A stretch of 64,000 nt of DNA from Bacteroidota bacterium (GCA_023429135.1 JAEYWD010000100.1:1-64000), one strand, 5' to 3'; shown: positions 1-9,279, numbered from the stretch's first letter. Notes: a model not told the origin generated them from the letters alone. Program-made: numbers and translations.

Positions 1-184
1 CGGCTTCGCCGCCCACTAAACCTCTTCAATTCCAAATTACTTAAAAGCCTTGTCATTTCGACCACCGGGAGAAATCTCATATTTTTAACCGGACACCAAT
101 GTTGTTTTATATATTGAATGAATTTAATTTTCCTTCATTTTCTCTTTGAGCTTTTGGTTAAATTTGCAGCAGATGATTTAAGAT
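1..184. other. Leader upstream of relA with a repeat-like fragment
   Basis: No gene is seen here. Positions 51-80 (tcatttcgaccaccgggag and following) resemble short dispersed intergenic repeats that I associate with Bacteroidota genomes; a genome self-comparison would settle this. A TAAATTTG at 159-166 fits the Bacteroidota -7 consensus TAnnTTTG and lies 18 bases before the relA ATG. I see no TTTG at the usual 19-21 base spacing upstream, so the promoter call is weak. Confidence 0.3.
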
Positions 185-2392
185 ATGAAAGCAGAGCATG
201 AAAAACTTTACCTGGAGAATGTAATTACCAGCAAATACAGAGGCTTACTCAGGGTTGCGCGTAATATCCTTGGCCCCACAGGTACTGCAGAAATAAGGAA
301 AGCATTTCACCTGGCTTATGATGTTTTAAAGGATAAACCAGCTCTCAATAACGAACCTTTTATAAACCGCTGTATTGCTGTTGCACGGATTGGAGTTGAA
401 GAAATCGGTTTGGGCAAAACTTCCATCATATGCAGTTTACTTTACGATGCAGTTCATGAAGGAAAGGTTTCGCTTGAAAAAGTTAAAGAAACCTTCGGAC
501 CTGAAGTGGCAAGACTCGTAGGCGATTTAACCAAAATATCATCCATCGATACAACAAACACCACCGAACAGGCTGAGAACTTCAGAAAATTGTTACTCTC
601 GCTTGTTACCGATGTGCGGGTTATTCTTATAAAACTTTCAGAAAGGTTGCAGATGATGCGCAATCTCGAAAGTTATCCTGAGGAAATGCATCTCTCTGTT
701 GCTACCGAAACCTTCTATCTGTATGCCCCTTTGGCACACAGGTTGGGGCTCTATAACATTAAATCGGAAATGGAGGATATTTCTCTGAATTTTCGCGATC
801 GTGAAACTTATCAGCATATCTCCCGAAAACTGGAAGAAACAACCTCTGCCCGTAACCGATTTATAAAGGAATTTATTCAGCCTATTAAGGATGAGCTGGA
901 TAAACAAGGCTTCAAATTTGAGATAAAAGGCCGGTTAAAATCCATAAACTCCATTTATAACAAAATGAGAAAACAAGGTGTCGGATTTGAGGAAGTATAC
1001 GACATTTTTGCCATCAGAGTAATTATTGATACCGAACTTAAGAGCGAAAAAGCCGATTGCTGGCGGGTCTATTCGGTAGTTTCCGATTTTTACCAACCTA
1101 ATCCATTGCGCATGCGCGACTGGATTTCGATACCCAAAACGAATGGATATGAATCGTTACACACTACTGTGATTGGCCCGGGAGGTAAATGGGTGGAGGT
1201 GCAGATTCGTACCGTTCGCATGAACGAAATAGCTGAAAAAGGTCTCGCGGCACACTGGAAATACAAGGGAGGAGAAGCCGATCGCGGGCTTGATACCTGG
1301 TTGGGTAAAGTACGCGAAATTCTGGAAGCTCCCGAAGCTGAAGCCATGGACTTTCTGGACACACTGCAACCCAGTTTGTATGCAAAGGAGATTTTCGTCT
1401 TTACTCCTACCGGCGACCTAAAAAAGCTTCCAGTAAATGCTACAGTCCTGGATTTTGCTTTCGATATTCACTCTAACCTTGGATGCACCTGCGTTGGCGC
1501 AAAAGTAAACGGCAAAAGCGTACCTATCCGACATGTATTGCAGAATGGCGACAGAGTCGAAATTCTTACAGCGAAAACGCAGAAGCCAAAATCGGATTGG
1601 CTATCTTTTGTAGTTACTTCTAAGGCTAAGAATAAAATTAAGGCCATTATTAAGGAAGAAACCACTAAAAATGCTGAAGCAGGAAAAGAAATACTGCAAC
1701 GCCGACTCAAAAACTGGAAATTTCCTTATAACGATGCCACACTTAAAAAGCTCACAAAGCATTTCAAGGTAAAAACGGTAACTGACCTGTATGCATTAAT
1801 TGCCGAAGATAAAGTTGATTTTGCAGTTGTAAAGGAACTTTTGCAGGAAAAACCAGAGGTTCAGCGTTCTCCTGAAAAAATTGAGGAAACGGTTGTAGAA
1901 AAAATTGTTAAGAGTCACACCACAAAAACCGATGATTTTTTGATTATCGACAACAAAGTTGATAGTCTGGAGTACAAACTGGCTAAGTGTTGTAATCCCA
2001 TTTTCGGTGATCCTATTTTTGGATTTGTGACTATTAACGAAGGTGTGAAAATTCACCGCACCAACTGTCCTAATGCGGAACAGATGATCTCCAAATACGG
2101 GTACCGCATTGTAAATGCCAAATGGACAAATAACGACGGTAATGTTCAATACCAGGCCGATATCAGAGTTGTAGGTATAGACGATATTGGATTATTAAGC
2201 CGTATTTCCGATTTGCTGTCGCGCGATCTTAAGGTAAACATGCGGGCCATTTCGTTCGATACAAACGACGGAATGTTCGAAGGAAGAATTTCACTATTTG
2301 TTAAGGATAATTCCCACCTGGATAATCTGCTGGTAAAACTGAAGAAAGTTAAAGGAGTAATGAGTGCATCGCGTTTAGGAGCTTCATGGTAA
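185..2392 (+). CDS. relA: RelA/SpoT-family (p)ppGpp synthetase with degenerate hydrolase domain
   Basis: Long RSH protein (735 aa) that makes the alarmone (p)ppGpp from ATP and GTP/GDP in starvation. Domains in order: HD hydrolase region about 40-190, synthetase about 235-365 (YDIFAIRVI, PKTNGYESLHTT, catalytic Glu338 in VEVQIRT), TGS about 402-463, zinc-finger/CC region with Cys-Cys near 600, and a C-terminal ACT domain from about 658. The hydrolase metal site is lost: the HD pair is Tyr87-Asp88, the first His position is Arg62, and the following VVEDT-type motif reads AVHEG. The synthetase carries RMRD at 309-312, nearer the RxKD type of bifunctional enzymes than the ExDD of RelA. It is therefore probably synthetase-only. 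Its 3' end overlaps the convergent next gene by 9 bases. Confidence 0.93.
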   Translation: MKAEHEKLYLENVITSKYRGLLRVARNILGPTGTAEIRKAFHLAYDVLKDKPALNNEPFINRCIAVARIGVEEIGLGKTSIICSLLYDAVHEGKVSLEKVKETFGPEVARLVGDLTKISSIDTTNTTEQAENFRKLLLSLVTDVRVILIKLSERLQMMRNLESYPEEMHLSVATETFYLYAPLAHRLGLYNIKSEMEDISLNFRDRETYQHISRKLEETTSARNRFIKEFIQPIKDELDKQGFKFEIKGRLKSINSIYNKMRKQGVGFEEVYDIFAIRVIIDTELKSEKADCWRVYSVVSDFYQPNPLRMRDWISIPKTNGYESLHTTVIGPGGKWVEVQIRTVRMNEIAEKGLAAHWKYKGGEADRGLDTWLGKVREILEAPEAEAMDFLDTLQPSLYAKEIFVFTPTGDLKKLPVNATVLDFAFDIHSNLGCTCVGAKVNGKSVPIRHVLQNGDRVEILTAKTQKPKSDWLSFVVTSKAKNKIKAIIKEETTKNAEAGKEILQRRLKNWKFPYNDATLKKLTKHFKVKTVTDLYALIAEDKVDFAVVKELLQEKPEVQRSPEKIEETVVEKIVKSHTTKTDDFLIIDNKVDSLEYKLAKCCNPIFGDPIFGFVTINEGVKIHRTNCPNAEQMISKYGYRIVNAKWTNNDGNVQYQADIRVVGIDDIGLLSRISDLLSRDLKVNMRAISFDTNDGMFEGRISLFVKDNSHLDNLLVKLKKVKGVMSASRLGASW

Positions 2393-3511
2393 CTGCGTGT
2401 TAATTTCTCTTACATCAAGACATCTTTTTCCGTCTTTAATATGAAAGAGAAGAAGAAGATTATGTGCCTCAATGTAATTTACATCCTGAAGAAAAGGATA
2501 ATCTTCGTATTTATGCAACACTCCGTGACTGAATTTGAAAAGACGAAGTGTTTCGTTTGCTTCAGGTTTATTTACTTCCACCTCAAATGCAAGTAAAATA
2601 TCTTTATTCCTGAGCGGATAATGGTAAATGTAAGAGAAATGGCTGTGGAGCGGAAGTTTTTCCAATAGAGTTACAACATTTGTTTTAATATTATATTTAA
2701 ACAGATAGTTATTTTTTTTATCCTTCAGCAAATAAAATGCCTTATCTTCCGATCCCCAGACGCCATCAACATTATCTATCTGTGAAGGATCGCTTATATC
2801 GTGAATCAATCGTAATTTACCTTCACCATGAGGTAAATAGAAAATTGAATTATTGTTTGGCAAAACACCCTGAACAATATAACCAACCGTATCGACTTCT
2901 CTCATCTTATAAACCATATCGGAAAGAAGTATCGCAGATTGCCTGGGAAAAATACGTTTCAGAGCGGCGAGCTTTTCTTCATAAAGAATTTCTTCTTCCA
3001 TTTCGCCTTCATCTTCATAATTTTCATCTTCATATTCGTCCTTAATCAACTCCTTTTTTTCAGGATCAAAAGTGAGTGTTGAAGAGCCCGCCATTCCATC
3101 GCTTATTTTAGCAATAAGCTGGTGCTGATCGTTGAAGAACATGTCGTACAGTATTCCGTTGGGCCGGCCATATCGGACCATGGCAAGGGTGTCGAGCAAC
3201 ACTGTTTCCTTCTGGCCTTTAAGTTTTATGAGCACAATGTCCATAATCTCGCTACCCTTTCGCATAAAGCTGCGCGATACAGCCATATATTTTAAATCGT
3301 TCGAAAAAGCTGCCAGCTTATAATTGTAACCCGTCAGACTTACCATTGGCTCGCCTTCAAAACCTATAACAGGGATCCCTACGGGTTTGAGCTTTTCCAT
3401 AAGATTCACGCTTGCTTTCTGCTGTTGTGAATTGGCCTGAAGTGTTATAAAAGCAAAAGATATTGAGGTGGTTAATCGGATTATTGAAATAAGTCTACGC
3501 AAAATGAACAT
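2384..3511 (-). CDS. Secreted hypothetical protein, propeller-like
   Basis: A 375-residue protein with a signal peptide of about 28 residues ending near ANSQ, so it is probably periplasmic or surface exposed. The body has repeated short beta-strand blocks with aromatic-aspartate pairs and phrases such as VWGSEDKAFYLL and LFKYNIKT, which suggest a WD40/TolB-like propeller. This is an inference from texture and not a recognised domain. A strongly acidic insert lies at about 157-179. It converges on relA with a 9-base 3' overlap and is divergent from the zinc-ribbon gene at 3645. No function can be named. Confidence 0.6.
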   Translation of the reverse strand: MFILRRLISIIRLTTSISFAFITLQANSQQQKASVNLMEKLKPVGIPVIGFEGEPMVSLTGYNYKLAAFSNDLKYMAVSRSFMRKGSEIMDIVLIKLKGQKETVLLDTLAMVRYGRPNGILYDMFFNDQHQLIAKISDGMAGSSTLTFDPEKKELIKDEYEDENYEDEGEMEEEILYEEKLAALKRIFPRQSAILLSDMVYKMREVDTVGYIVQGVLPNNNSIFYLPHGEGKLRLIHDISDPSQIDNVDGVWGSEDKAFYLLKDKKNNYLFKYNIKTNVVTLLEKLPLHSHFSYIYHYPLRNKDILLAFEVEVNKPEANETLRLFKFSHGVLHKYEDYPFLQDVNYIEAHNLLLLFHIKDGKRCLDVREINTQLP

Positions 3512-3644
3512 TGAATGTATATTTAATTCTAAGCTAAGTTTTCGGTCCTGTAAAATTGCATATTAATTCAATATCTGTCAATCGTGTTAATAAAAAAATA
3601 TGAAGATTTATTTTATCTTTGGTTAAATCACAAAACCTACAGAA

Positions 3645-4466
3645 ATGCTGTACATAAGATGTACTCAGTGCGGTTACAACAATCCCGTTAAATCCGAAAC
3701 TATCCTTTTTTGCGAAAACTGTAATAAAAAGCTGCAAAATAACTTTAAGGACTGGCATAAAATACACCCCGATAAAACGTTCGACGATTTTTCAAAGCAA
3801 TATTGCATCAGCGAATTCGATTTAGCTGTTCAGAATTTAGAAACAAAGAGCCGAAAGGGTACTAACAAAGTATTGTTAATTATAGCTGTCGCTGTATCGG
3901 TTATTTTAGTGATACTGGGCTTAACCGCCTATTTTGTAGTTAAGAAATATCTCGATAAAAATCTGAAAACTCAAACATCACAAACCCTTCTCGCATCTTC
4001 CTGGAAAGAATTTCAGGTAGGTAAATCGGCCCTTTATCTTCATCTGCCTTTTACACTTACAACACAGGATATTCCTTTACCCGAAACTGCTGAAAATTTG
4101 ATTGATACCATGGAATCGTATGCTCATCTTTCGGATAAGGGATTTAAAGTAATGGTTTCGATAGCAAATTATAAAGAAGGTGTTGAAGCGAATCTTGAGG
4201 GTGCAGTTGCCGGATCTATTGGAGAAATGCAAAAAATGCAGAGCGTCAGCGATTTTAAATGGAACAGGGCCGATACTGTAATTGGTTCTCTAAAAGGTGT
4301 AATGTCTGTTGTAAACTTTAAATTGCTGACATATCCGATGGAAGTAAAACTACTTACTGTTTGCGACAAGAATATTCTTTACCAGATTTTTACACAATAC
4401 AGTAAGGATGATGAAACCGGCAAAAAAGCTTCTGAAAAAATTATTTCCTCTGCCACCATCAAATAA
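3645..4466 (+). CDS. Zinc-ribbon, single-pass membrane protein
   Basis: The 273-residue product starts with a CxxC...CxxC zinc ribbon (Cys6, Cys9, Cys23, Cys26), followed by a cytoplasmic linker, one transmembrane helix at about 76-99 and an extracytoplasmic domain of about 170 residues. The outer part (LYLHLPFTL, MVSIANYKEG) resembles no family I can name. The order of cytosolic zinc ribbon, helix and exported domain suggests a membrane sensor or assembly protein, but this is inference. A TATCTTTG at 3614-3621 matches the Bacteroidota -7 element 23 bases before the ATG. The gene ends 2 bases before the convergent Dph6-like gene. Confidence 0.65.
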   Translation: MLYIRCTQCGYNNPVKSETILFCENCNKKLQNNFKDWHKIHPDKTFDDFSKQYCISEFDLAVQNLETKSRKGTNKVLLIIAVAVSVILVILGLTAYFVVKKYLDKNLKTQTSQTLLASSWKEFQVGKSALYLHLPFTLTTQDIPLPETAENLIDTMESYAHLSDKGFKVMVSIANYKEGVEANLEGAVAGSIGEMQKMQSVSDFKWNRADTVIGSLKGVMSVVNFKLLTYPMEVKLLTVCDKNILYQIFTQYSKDDETGKKASEKIISSATIK

Positions 4467-4468
4467 AA

Positions 4469-5137
4469 CTAGGTGGTGAGATCGGTATAACAAAAACGAT
4501 CGTAACGGATAACCTGCTCTCCTTTTTCCCATTTAACCGGATTTGAAAATATGGGACCATCGAAAACAAACGTGTGGAATTCCCCGTTTTCGCCACAAGG
4601 ATCAACTTTTACAGGTAAATCGCCAAGTAGATCCATATTATAAAGTCGGCCCGAAAATTCTTTCGAAAGCACGTTTAAATCAACACAGGTAATTACTGCC
4701 TTAAATCCATCGCGTATGAATTTCAGAGCCACATTTGTGGTTGGCTCTTCCCATAAAGGAAACAGGGCCTTCATATTTAGCCGTGCCAGATTTTCTTCCC
4801 GGTATTTCCTGATGTCTTCGAGAAAAAGATCACCAAAAACCACAGTATCAATTGCTCTTTTCCGCATTTTAATTAGGAATTCGCTCATAATTTGGCCGTA
4901 TTCTTCGTTTGAGCATGGGTCGGGAATAAAAATCTTGTGCAAAGGTAAACGGAGCGATTCGGCCTGTTTTTCAAGAAGCTGTTCGGTAAAACCATGCATG
5001 GCAACTCTGTTGTATTTAACATTGATGGTTGTAAACAACTCAACAGGCGAAGGTGATGTTTTTGTTATTTCGAACAATGAAAGGGCACTATCTTTTCCTC
5101 CGCTCCATGAAAGTAATACGGGAATGTTATCTGTCAT
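4469..5137 (-). CDS. Dph6-like ATP pyrophosphatase (diphthine-ammonia ligase family)
   Basis: A cytoplasmic adenine-nucleotide alpha-hydrolase-fold protein of 222 aa. The N-terminal PP-loop SGGKDS (residues 12-17) binds ATP and adenylates a carbonyl substrate. The later PCGENGEFHTFVF motif is typical of the Dph6/DUF71 family, which makes the amide of diphthamide in eukaryotes and archaea. Bacteria lack diphthamide, so the bacterial substrate is unknown and an amidation reaction is only inferred. The length fits the single-domain family. It is convergent with the zinc-ribbon gene and divergent from the aminopeptidase at 5239. Confidence 0.85.
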   Translation of the reverse strand: MTDNIPVLLSWSGGKDSALSLFEITKTSPSPVELFTTINVKYNRVAMHGFTEQLLEKQAESLRLPLHKIFIPDPCSNEEYGQIMSEFLIKMRKRAIDTVVFGDLFLEDIRKYREENLARLNMKALFPLWEEPTTNVALKFIRDGFKAVITCVDLNVLSKEFSGRLYNMDLLGDLPVKVDPCGENGEFHTFVFDGPIFSNPVKWEKGEQVIRYDRFCYTDLTT

Positions 5138-5238
5138 CCAAAAAATAAAAAGCCAAAAATATACAATTCCAAAGAAAATAGGCTCCTTTCTTTTTTTGAG
5201 ATGTAATAAAAGTTAAATTTCAGGCAAAATTCGGATTT

Positions 5239-6669
5239 ATGAAATACTATCTGATTACCAAACGAAACTTAGCGATTACTGTACTTCTGTGTTTTTTTGC
5301 CTTATCCTTCAGTCAAAAGAACAATATACAACTGGTTCCGGTGTTGAAACCTGTCAATGCCGCCGATAGCCAGATGCTAGCTAAAAACTGCCTGGAACGC
5401 CGGCAGTTACTTTCCAGTAAATTTAAGAACGGTATTTTTTTGATGTTGAATCAGGAGAAAACACGTGATAACTTTTTTTATATAACCGGGTGGAGAACGG
5501 AGCCAGCCTGCGCAATGATAGATTTTTCGGATTCATCGCCTTTTAAATTATTTATTCCTTCATCAAATCCACATACTATCATCTGGAATGGTCAACAACC
5601 CGGAAAAGCGGAGGCCGAAAAGATGGGAGCCACATCTGTTCAATTTTTTGATTTCAAAAAGCAGTTGAGGGAAATTATCAAATCGGGGAAAATCATTTAT
5701 GGATTAAGCTCCGATATAACTTTAAAAGACAATCTCAAAAGTATAACAAAGTCCGATTCACTAAAAATAGTTTATATCGATTCCACGTTAAATGAGATGC
5801 GGGTGGTAAAATCGTCGCAGGAAATTGAAAATATCCGTAAAGCAATACATGTTACCGCAAATGCCTTAAACAATGCCATCAGAAATACTCAATCCGGCAT
5901 GTACGAGTACGAAATTGCCGCACTTTACAGTTTTGAATACAAAAGAAACAATTGCGATGAAGCATTCGGCAGTATTTGCGGATCGGGACTTAATTCAACC
6001 GCGCTCCATTACGAAGCTAATAATAAAGTAATGCAAAACGACGAAGTGCTTCTCATGGATGTCGGAGCCAAATTTAACGGGTATTGTGCCGATATTACCC
6101 GTACTATCCCTGTTTCGGGAAAATTTACCAAACCGCAGCTCGAAATTTACAATCTCGTGTTAAAAGCTCAACTTGAAGGTATAAAATGTATGAAACCCGG
6201 AAACAAATACATGGATTTTCATAATAAATGCTCTGAAATTGTAATGCGTGGACTATACGATCTTGGACTTGTGACGGATACTACCAAAAAATGGCAGAAA
6301 GAGATGTTTGTGCTCTATACTGCCGGTCATTATTTGGGTTTGGATGTTCATGATGTAGGAAAGTTTGTCGATTTCAGTCAGAAAAATTCAAAAGGCCGCG
6401 ATCTGATTCCTGGAATGGTAATCACTATAGAACCAGGGATATATATTAATCCGGCCATGCTCAGATATATTTATGTAATGTTCGAAAATGTTCCCAGGGA
6501 AGAACTTGATGCCTATGTAACCAAAGTAACTCCTGCCTTTCAAAAATATGCCAATATTGGAATTCGTATTGAAGACGATATTTTAATTACCAGCGATGGA
6601 AATGAGGTTCTTTCGGCACAAGTTCCAAAACAACCAATGGATATTGAGCGTTTGATGAAAAAAAATTAG
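5239..6669 (+). CDS. Secreted Xaa-Pro aminopeptidase (aminopeptidase P, M24B)
   Basis: Hydrolyses N-terminal residues preceding proline using a dinuclear metal centre. The N-terminal creatinase-like domain covers about 45-200 and the pita-bread catalytic domain about 205-465. The five metal ligands are all present: Asp274 and Asp285 (MDVGAKFNGYCADITRT), His364 (TAGHYLG), Glu398 (ITIEPG) and Glu445 (IRIEDD). A hydrophobic N-terminus ending at about residue 25 (ALSFSQ) predicts export, so this copy probably trims periplasmic or nutrient peptides. The acylphosphatase gene begins 2 bases after its stop, indicating cotranscription. Confidence 0.92.
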   Translation: MKYYLITKRNLAITVLLCFFALSFSQKNNIQLVPVLKPVNAADSQMLAKNCLERRQLLSSKFKNGIFLMLNQEKTRDNFFYITGWRTEPACAMIDFSDSSPFKLFIPSSNPHTIIWNGQQPGKAEAEKMGATSVQFFDFKKQLREIIKSGKIIYGLSSDITLKDNLKSITKSDSLKIVYIDSTLNEMRVVKSSQEIENIRKAIHVTANALNNAIRNTQSGMYEYEIAALYSFEYKRNNCDEAFGSICGSGLNSTALHYEANNKVMQNDEVLLMDVGAKFNGYCADITRTIPVSGKFTKPQLEIYNLVLKAQLEGIKCMKPGNKYMDFHNKCSEIVMRGLYDLGLVTDTTKKWQKEMFVLYTAGHYLGLDVHDVGKFVDFSQKNSKGRDLIPGMVITIEPGIYINPAMLRYIYVMFENVPREELDAYVTKVTPAFQKYANIGIRIEDDILITSDGNEVLSAQVPKQPMDIERLMKKN

Positions 6670-6671
6670 TC

Positions 6672-6941
6672 ATGAGAAATGTTCAGATGATCATTCGTGG
6701 AAGGGTTCAAGGGGTTGGATTCCGGTATAATGCTAAATCCCTGGCCCGAAATCTTGGTTTATCGGGTTTCATTAAGAATTTGCCCGATGACTCGGTTCTT
6801 ATTGAAGTGGAAGGCGACGAACAGATAATGGACGAATTTATCCAATGGTGTCATCGTGGACCCGAACATGCCAAAGTTGAGAAAGTTGAAGTTAATAAAG
6901 GCGAAATCAAAAATTTCAAAGGCTTCGAAACCAGATTCTAG
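6672..6941 (+). CDS. Acylphosphatase
   Basis: Small cytoplasmic enzyme (89 aa, normal length) that hydrolyses acyl phosphates such as acetyl phosphate and 1,3-bisphosphoglycerate. The signature GRVQGVGFR is complete, with the phosphate-binding Arg18, and the catalytic Asn36 lies in GFIKNLPDDS. These correspond to Arg23 and Asn41 of the mammalian enzyme. It starts 2 bases after the aminopeptidase P stop and is probably translated from the same message. The following 70 bases separate it from the convergent metA. Confidence 0.93.
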   Translation: MRNVQMIIRGRVQGVGFRYNAKSLARNLGLSGFIKNLPDDSVLIEVEGDEQIMDEFIQWCHRGPEHAKVEKVEVNKGEIKNFKGFETRF

Positions 6942-7011
6942 TCAATGTTTCTACGGTAATCCAATTACAACTCCGGGCACAACTAAACTGTTTATTTTTC
7001 CTTTTGGCTTC

Positions 7012-7929
7012 TTACTTAATATCCTCCAATGCAAACGGTGTTGCCTGATAAACATAATAATTGAGCCAGTTGGAGTAGAAAAGGCTGGCATGACTTTTCC
7101 AGCGCACTACCGGAGTTTTTGAAGGATCATCAGCCGGGAAATAGTTCTTTGGCAAATCTATTGGCAAGCCTTTGTTTTTATCCCTTTCGTACTCAACCTT
7201 TAGTGTAAGTGGATCGTATTCGGAATGACCTGTGACGAAAATTCGTTTTCCATCATTGGATGAGATAATATGTACTCCGGCTTCAACAGATTCAGCTATA
7301 ATTTTAATATCTTTTACCTTTTCGAGATCAGTCCGTTGTAAATTGGTATGTCGTGAATGAGGGACCCAGAATTCATCATCAAACCCGCGTACAATAGGTT
7401 CGTTGGGTTCGTTAATCCAATGTTTGAATACACCAAAAATCTTTTTGTCCTCAGGATATTTAGGAATACCGTAATGGTAGAATAATCCAGCCTGCGCTGC
7501 CCAGCAAATGTATAATGTTGAAGTAACGTGATGATCGGCCCAGTTCATAATTTCCTTCATTTCGTCCCAGTAATCCACCTGGTCGAAATCAAGCATTTCC
7601 ACAGGAGCTCCGGTAATAATCAGTCCGTCGAACTTTTTATCTTTCACCTGGTCAAAAGTCATATAAAATTCTTCCAGATGTTCTTTGGGAGTATTCTTCG
7701 AAACATGGTTCCTGATATTCATCAGCATCACCTCGGCCTGCAACGGAGTATTGGATAACATTCGCAGCAGATGAATTTCTGTGGTTATCTTCACTGGCAT
7801 CAGGTTAAGAATAATAATCCTGAGAGGCCGGATATCCTGGTGCATGGCCTTCGATTCGGGCATTACAAAGATATTTTCCTCCTTCAGAATTTCTATTGCG
7901 GGTAAATTATCGGGAACGTTTAAAGGCAT
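7012..7929 (-). CDS. metA: Homoserine O-acetyltransferase (MetA family)
   Basis: Activates homoserine by acylation, the first committed step of methionine synthesis. The catalytic Cys142 (YICWAAQAG), His235 and Glu237 (TGHSEYD) are in place, and the 305-residue length is normal. Position 111 is Glu (GAPVEM). In the MetA family Glu111 goes with acetyl-CoA and Gly111, as in E. coli, with succinyl-CoA. The product should therefore be O-acetylhomoserine although the fold is that of the succinyltransferase. A TAACTTTG (-7 type) on the minus strand at 7953-7960 lies 23 bases upstream of the start. It is divergent from the LVIVD-like gene. Confidence 0.94.
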   Translation of the reverse strand: MPLNVPDNLPAIEILKEENIFVMPESKAMHQDIRPLRIIILNLMPVKITTEIHLLRMLSNTPLQAEVMLMNIRNHVSKNTPKEHLEEFYMTFDQVKDKKFDGLIITGAPVEMLDFDQVDYWDEMKEIMNWADHHVTSTLYICWAAQAGLFYHYGIPKYPEDKKIFGVFKHWINEPNEPIVRGFDDEFWVPHSRHTNLQRTDLEKVKDIKIIAESVEAGVHIISSNDGKRIFVTGHSEYDPLTLKVEYERDKNKGLPIDLPKNYFPADDPSKTPVVRWKSHASLFYSNWLNYYVYQATPFALEDIK

Positions 7930-7944
7930 AAGTCAATAAATTTT

Positions 7945-7960
7945 TAGATTTGCAAAGTTA
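7945..7960. promoter_or_regulatory. Back-to-back divergent -7 elements
   Basis: TAGATTTG on the plus strand (7945-7952) abuts TAACTTTG on the minus strand (7953-7960). Together they form an approximate 16-bp palindrome of two Bacteroidota TAnnTTTG elements. One would serve metA and the other the LVIVD-like pair at 8025. No TTTG at the standard 19-21 base spacing is seen for either, so promoter function is inferred from the -7 match and position only. Confidence 0.4.
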
Positions 7961-8024
7961 AAAGTTCCAACGCAACCTTTCGACAATGCCAACATCTTAT
8001 TTTCAAAATTTAACAACAAATTGT

Positions 8025-8543
8025 ATGAATCGTTCCCGAATTTTACTGGTGTCATTTCTTGGATGCCTGGTTATTCTAACCTCATCTTTCGATTTTGATC
8101 CGGTTCCTGAGTCTGTTTACTCAGCAGTTCTCATGACAAGGCCAGAACTTGAAAAAAGTATCGCGTTTCAGAATGCAAAGCCAATTGTCCAAATCGGTAA
8201 AATCTATAAAAAGGGTTCCTGGATTTTTATTACCGAGAAATACAAAGGTATTCACCTGATCGATAACACCAATCCTGCCAGTCCGGTTAAGGCCGGTTTT
8301 ATAAGAGTACCGGGGTGTATTGATATTGTAATGAAAAATAATTCGATTCTGGCCGATAACAGTGTCGATCTGGTAACAATTGAAATAAGCTCTCTCCCTG
8401 AAGTAAAAGTAACAGGCAGAGTTCGGGACGTTTTCCCTGAACTTTTACCTCCCGATTTGCAATATATCCCTTACAAATTCGGCAAGGATGCCCGGCCTGA
8501 AAATACAGTGATTGTTGAATGGAAAAAAAGTAAAGAATTATGA
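8025..8543 (+). CDS. Exported LVIVD-repeat-like protein
   Basis: The frame is open from 7986, but the ATG at 8025 puts MNRSRILLVSFLGCLVIL directly at the N-terminus as a clean signal sequence and is preferred (172 aa). The core has KKGSWIFITEKYKGIHLIDNTNPASPV, close to the LVIVD surface repeat pattern of (Y/F)(V/I)-x-GI-x-x-ID-x-(T/S)-NP-x-x-P, which normally forms beta-propellers. Only one or two repeats are visible, so it may combine with the next protein. Its stop overlaps the next start by 4 bases (ATGA), which implies translational coupling. Function is unknown. Confidence 0.6.
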   Translation: MNRSRILLVSFLGCLVILTSSFDFDPVPESVYSAVLMTRPELEKSIAFQNAKPIVQIGKIYKKGSWIFITEKYKGIHLIDNTNPASPVKAGFIRVPGCIDIVMKNNSILADNSVDLVTIEISSLPEVKVTGRVRDVFPELLPPDLQYIPYKFGKDARPENTVIVEWKKSKEL

Positions 8544-9274
8544 GAACAACACTTTTTCAATTGGTTATAATAGCTGGCTTGGGAACAATGCTTTCATGCG
8601 AAAGTTCAAGCGACGGAGGCAGCACAAATGATAATTCTTCCGGAAAAGGAGGATCAATGGCTCGTTTTACGATTCTGAATAACCATTTGTACACAGTAGA
8701 CAATCAGAATCTGAATGTTTTTACCATAACAGCCGCCGATACTCCTGCATTTGTAAAATCGTTGCTGGTAGGATTTGCTATCGAAACCATTTTTGCGCGT
8801 AACAATACCCTTTTTCTTGGCTCGTCGAACGGGATGTATATCTACGATATCAGTTCTCCAACCAATCCGGTTCTTCAGTCGTTCTTTCAACATATTTACA
8901 GTTGCGATCCTGTAGTAGCAAACGATTCCCTTGCTTACCTCACCATGCGTACCGAAACATTCTGTGGTCGCAATACAAACGAATTACAAGTTATTGACAT
9001 TAAAAACCGCAAAAGTCCTAAATTTGTCAGTAGAGTTCAAATGGTAAAACCTTACGGTTTGGGACTCGATGGCAATAAACTCTTTGTATGCGATAACGGT
9101 TTGAAAGTGTTTTCTCTGGCTAACCCTTTGGCTCCAAAACTTACAAAAAGTTTTAATGTTACTGCCATCGATGTTATTCCCGATGCCAACCTGTTGATGG
9201 TTTTGGCTACCGATGGGCTTCACCAGTATAAATATCAGAACGATACAATTACATTTTTAAGTCATTTACAATAA
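8540..9274 (+). CDS. LVIVD-repeat lipoprotein
   Basis: A 244-residue protein with a lipoprotein signal: hydrophobic segment then LGTMLSC, lipidated Cys20, followed by a Ser/Gly/Asn-rich linker (about 21-38). The rest has at least three LVIVD-like blades: NQNLNVFTI, SSNGMYIYDISSPTNPV and NELQVIDIKNRKSPKF. This predicts a surface-anchored beta-propeller. It overlaps the preceding exported LVIVD-like gene by 4 bases, so the two are translationally coupled and may assemble together. Two small outer-membrane proteins follow 5 bases later. Binding partner and role are unknown. Confidence 0.7.
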   Translation: MRTTLFQLVIIAGLGTMLSCESSSDGGSTNDNSSGKGGSMARFTILNNHLYTVDNQNLNVFTITAADTPAFVKSLLVGFAIETIFARNNTLFLGSSNGMYIYDISSPTNPVLQSFFQHIYSCDPVVANDSLAYLTMRTETFCGRNTNELQVIDIKNRKSPKFVSRVQMVKPYGLGLDGNKLFVCDNGLKVFSLANPLAPKLTKSFNVTAIDVIPDANLLMVLATDGLHQYKYQNDTITFLSHLQ

Positions 9275-9279
9275 GATTT

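Noticed and set aside
1090..1385. Minus-strand frames inside relA
   Set aside because: Three overlapping frames over a conserved synthetase domain, with no independent support.
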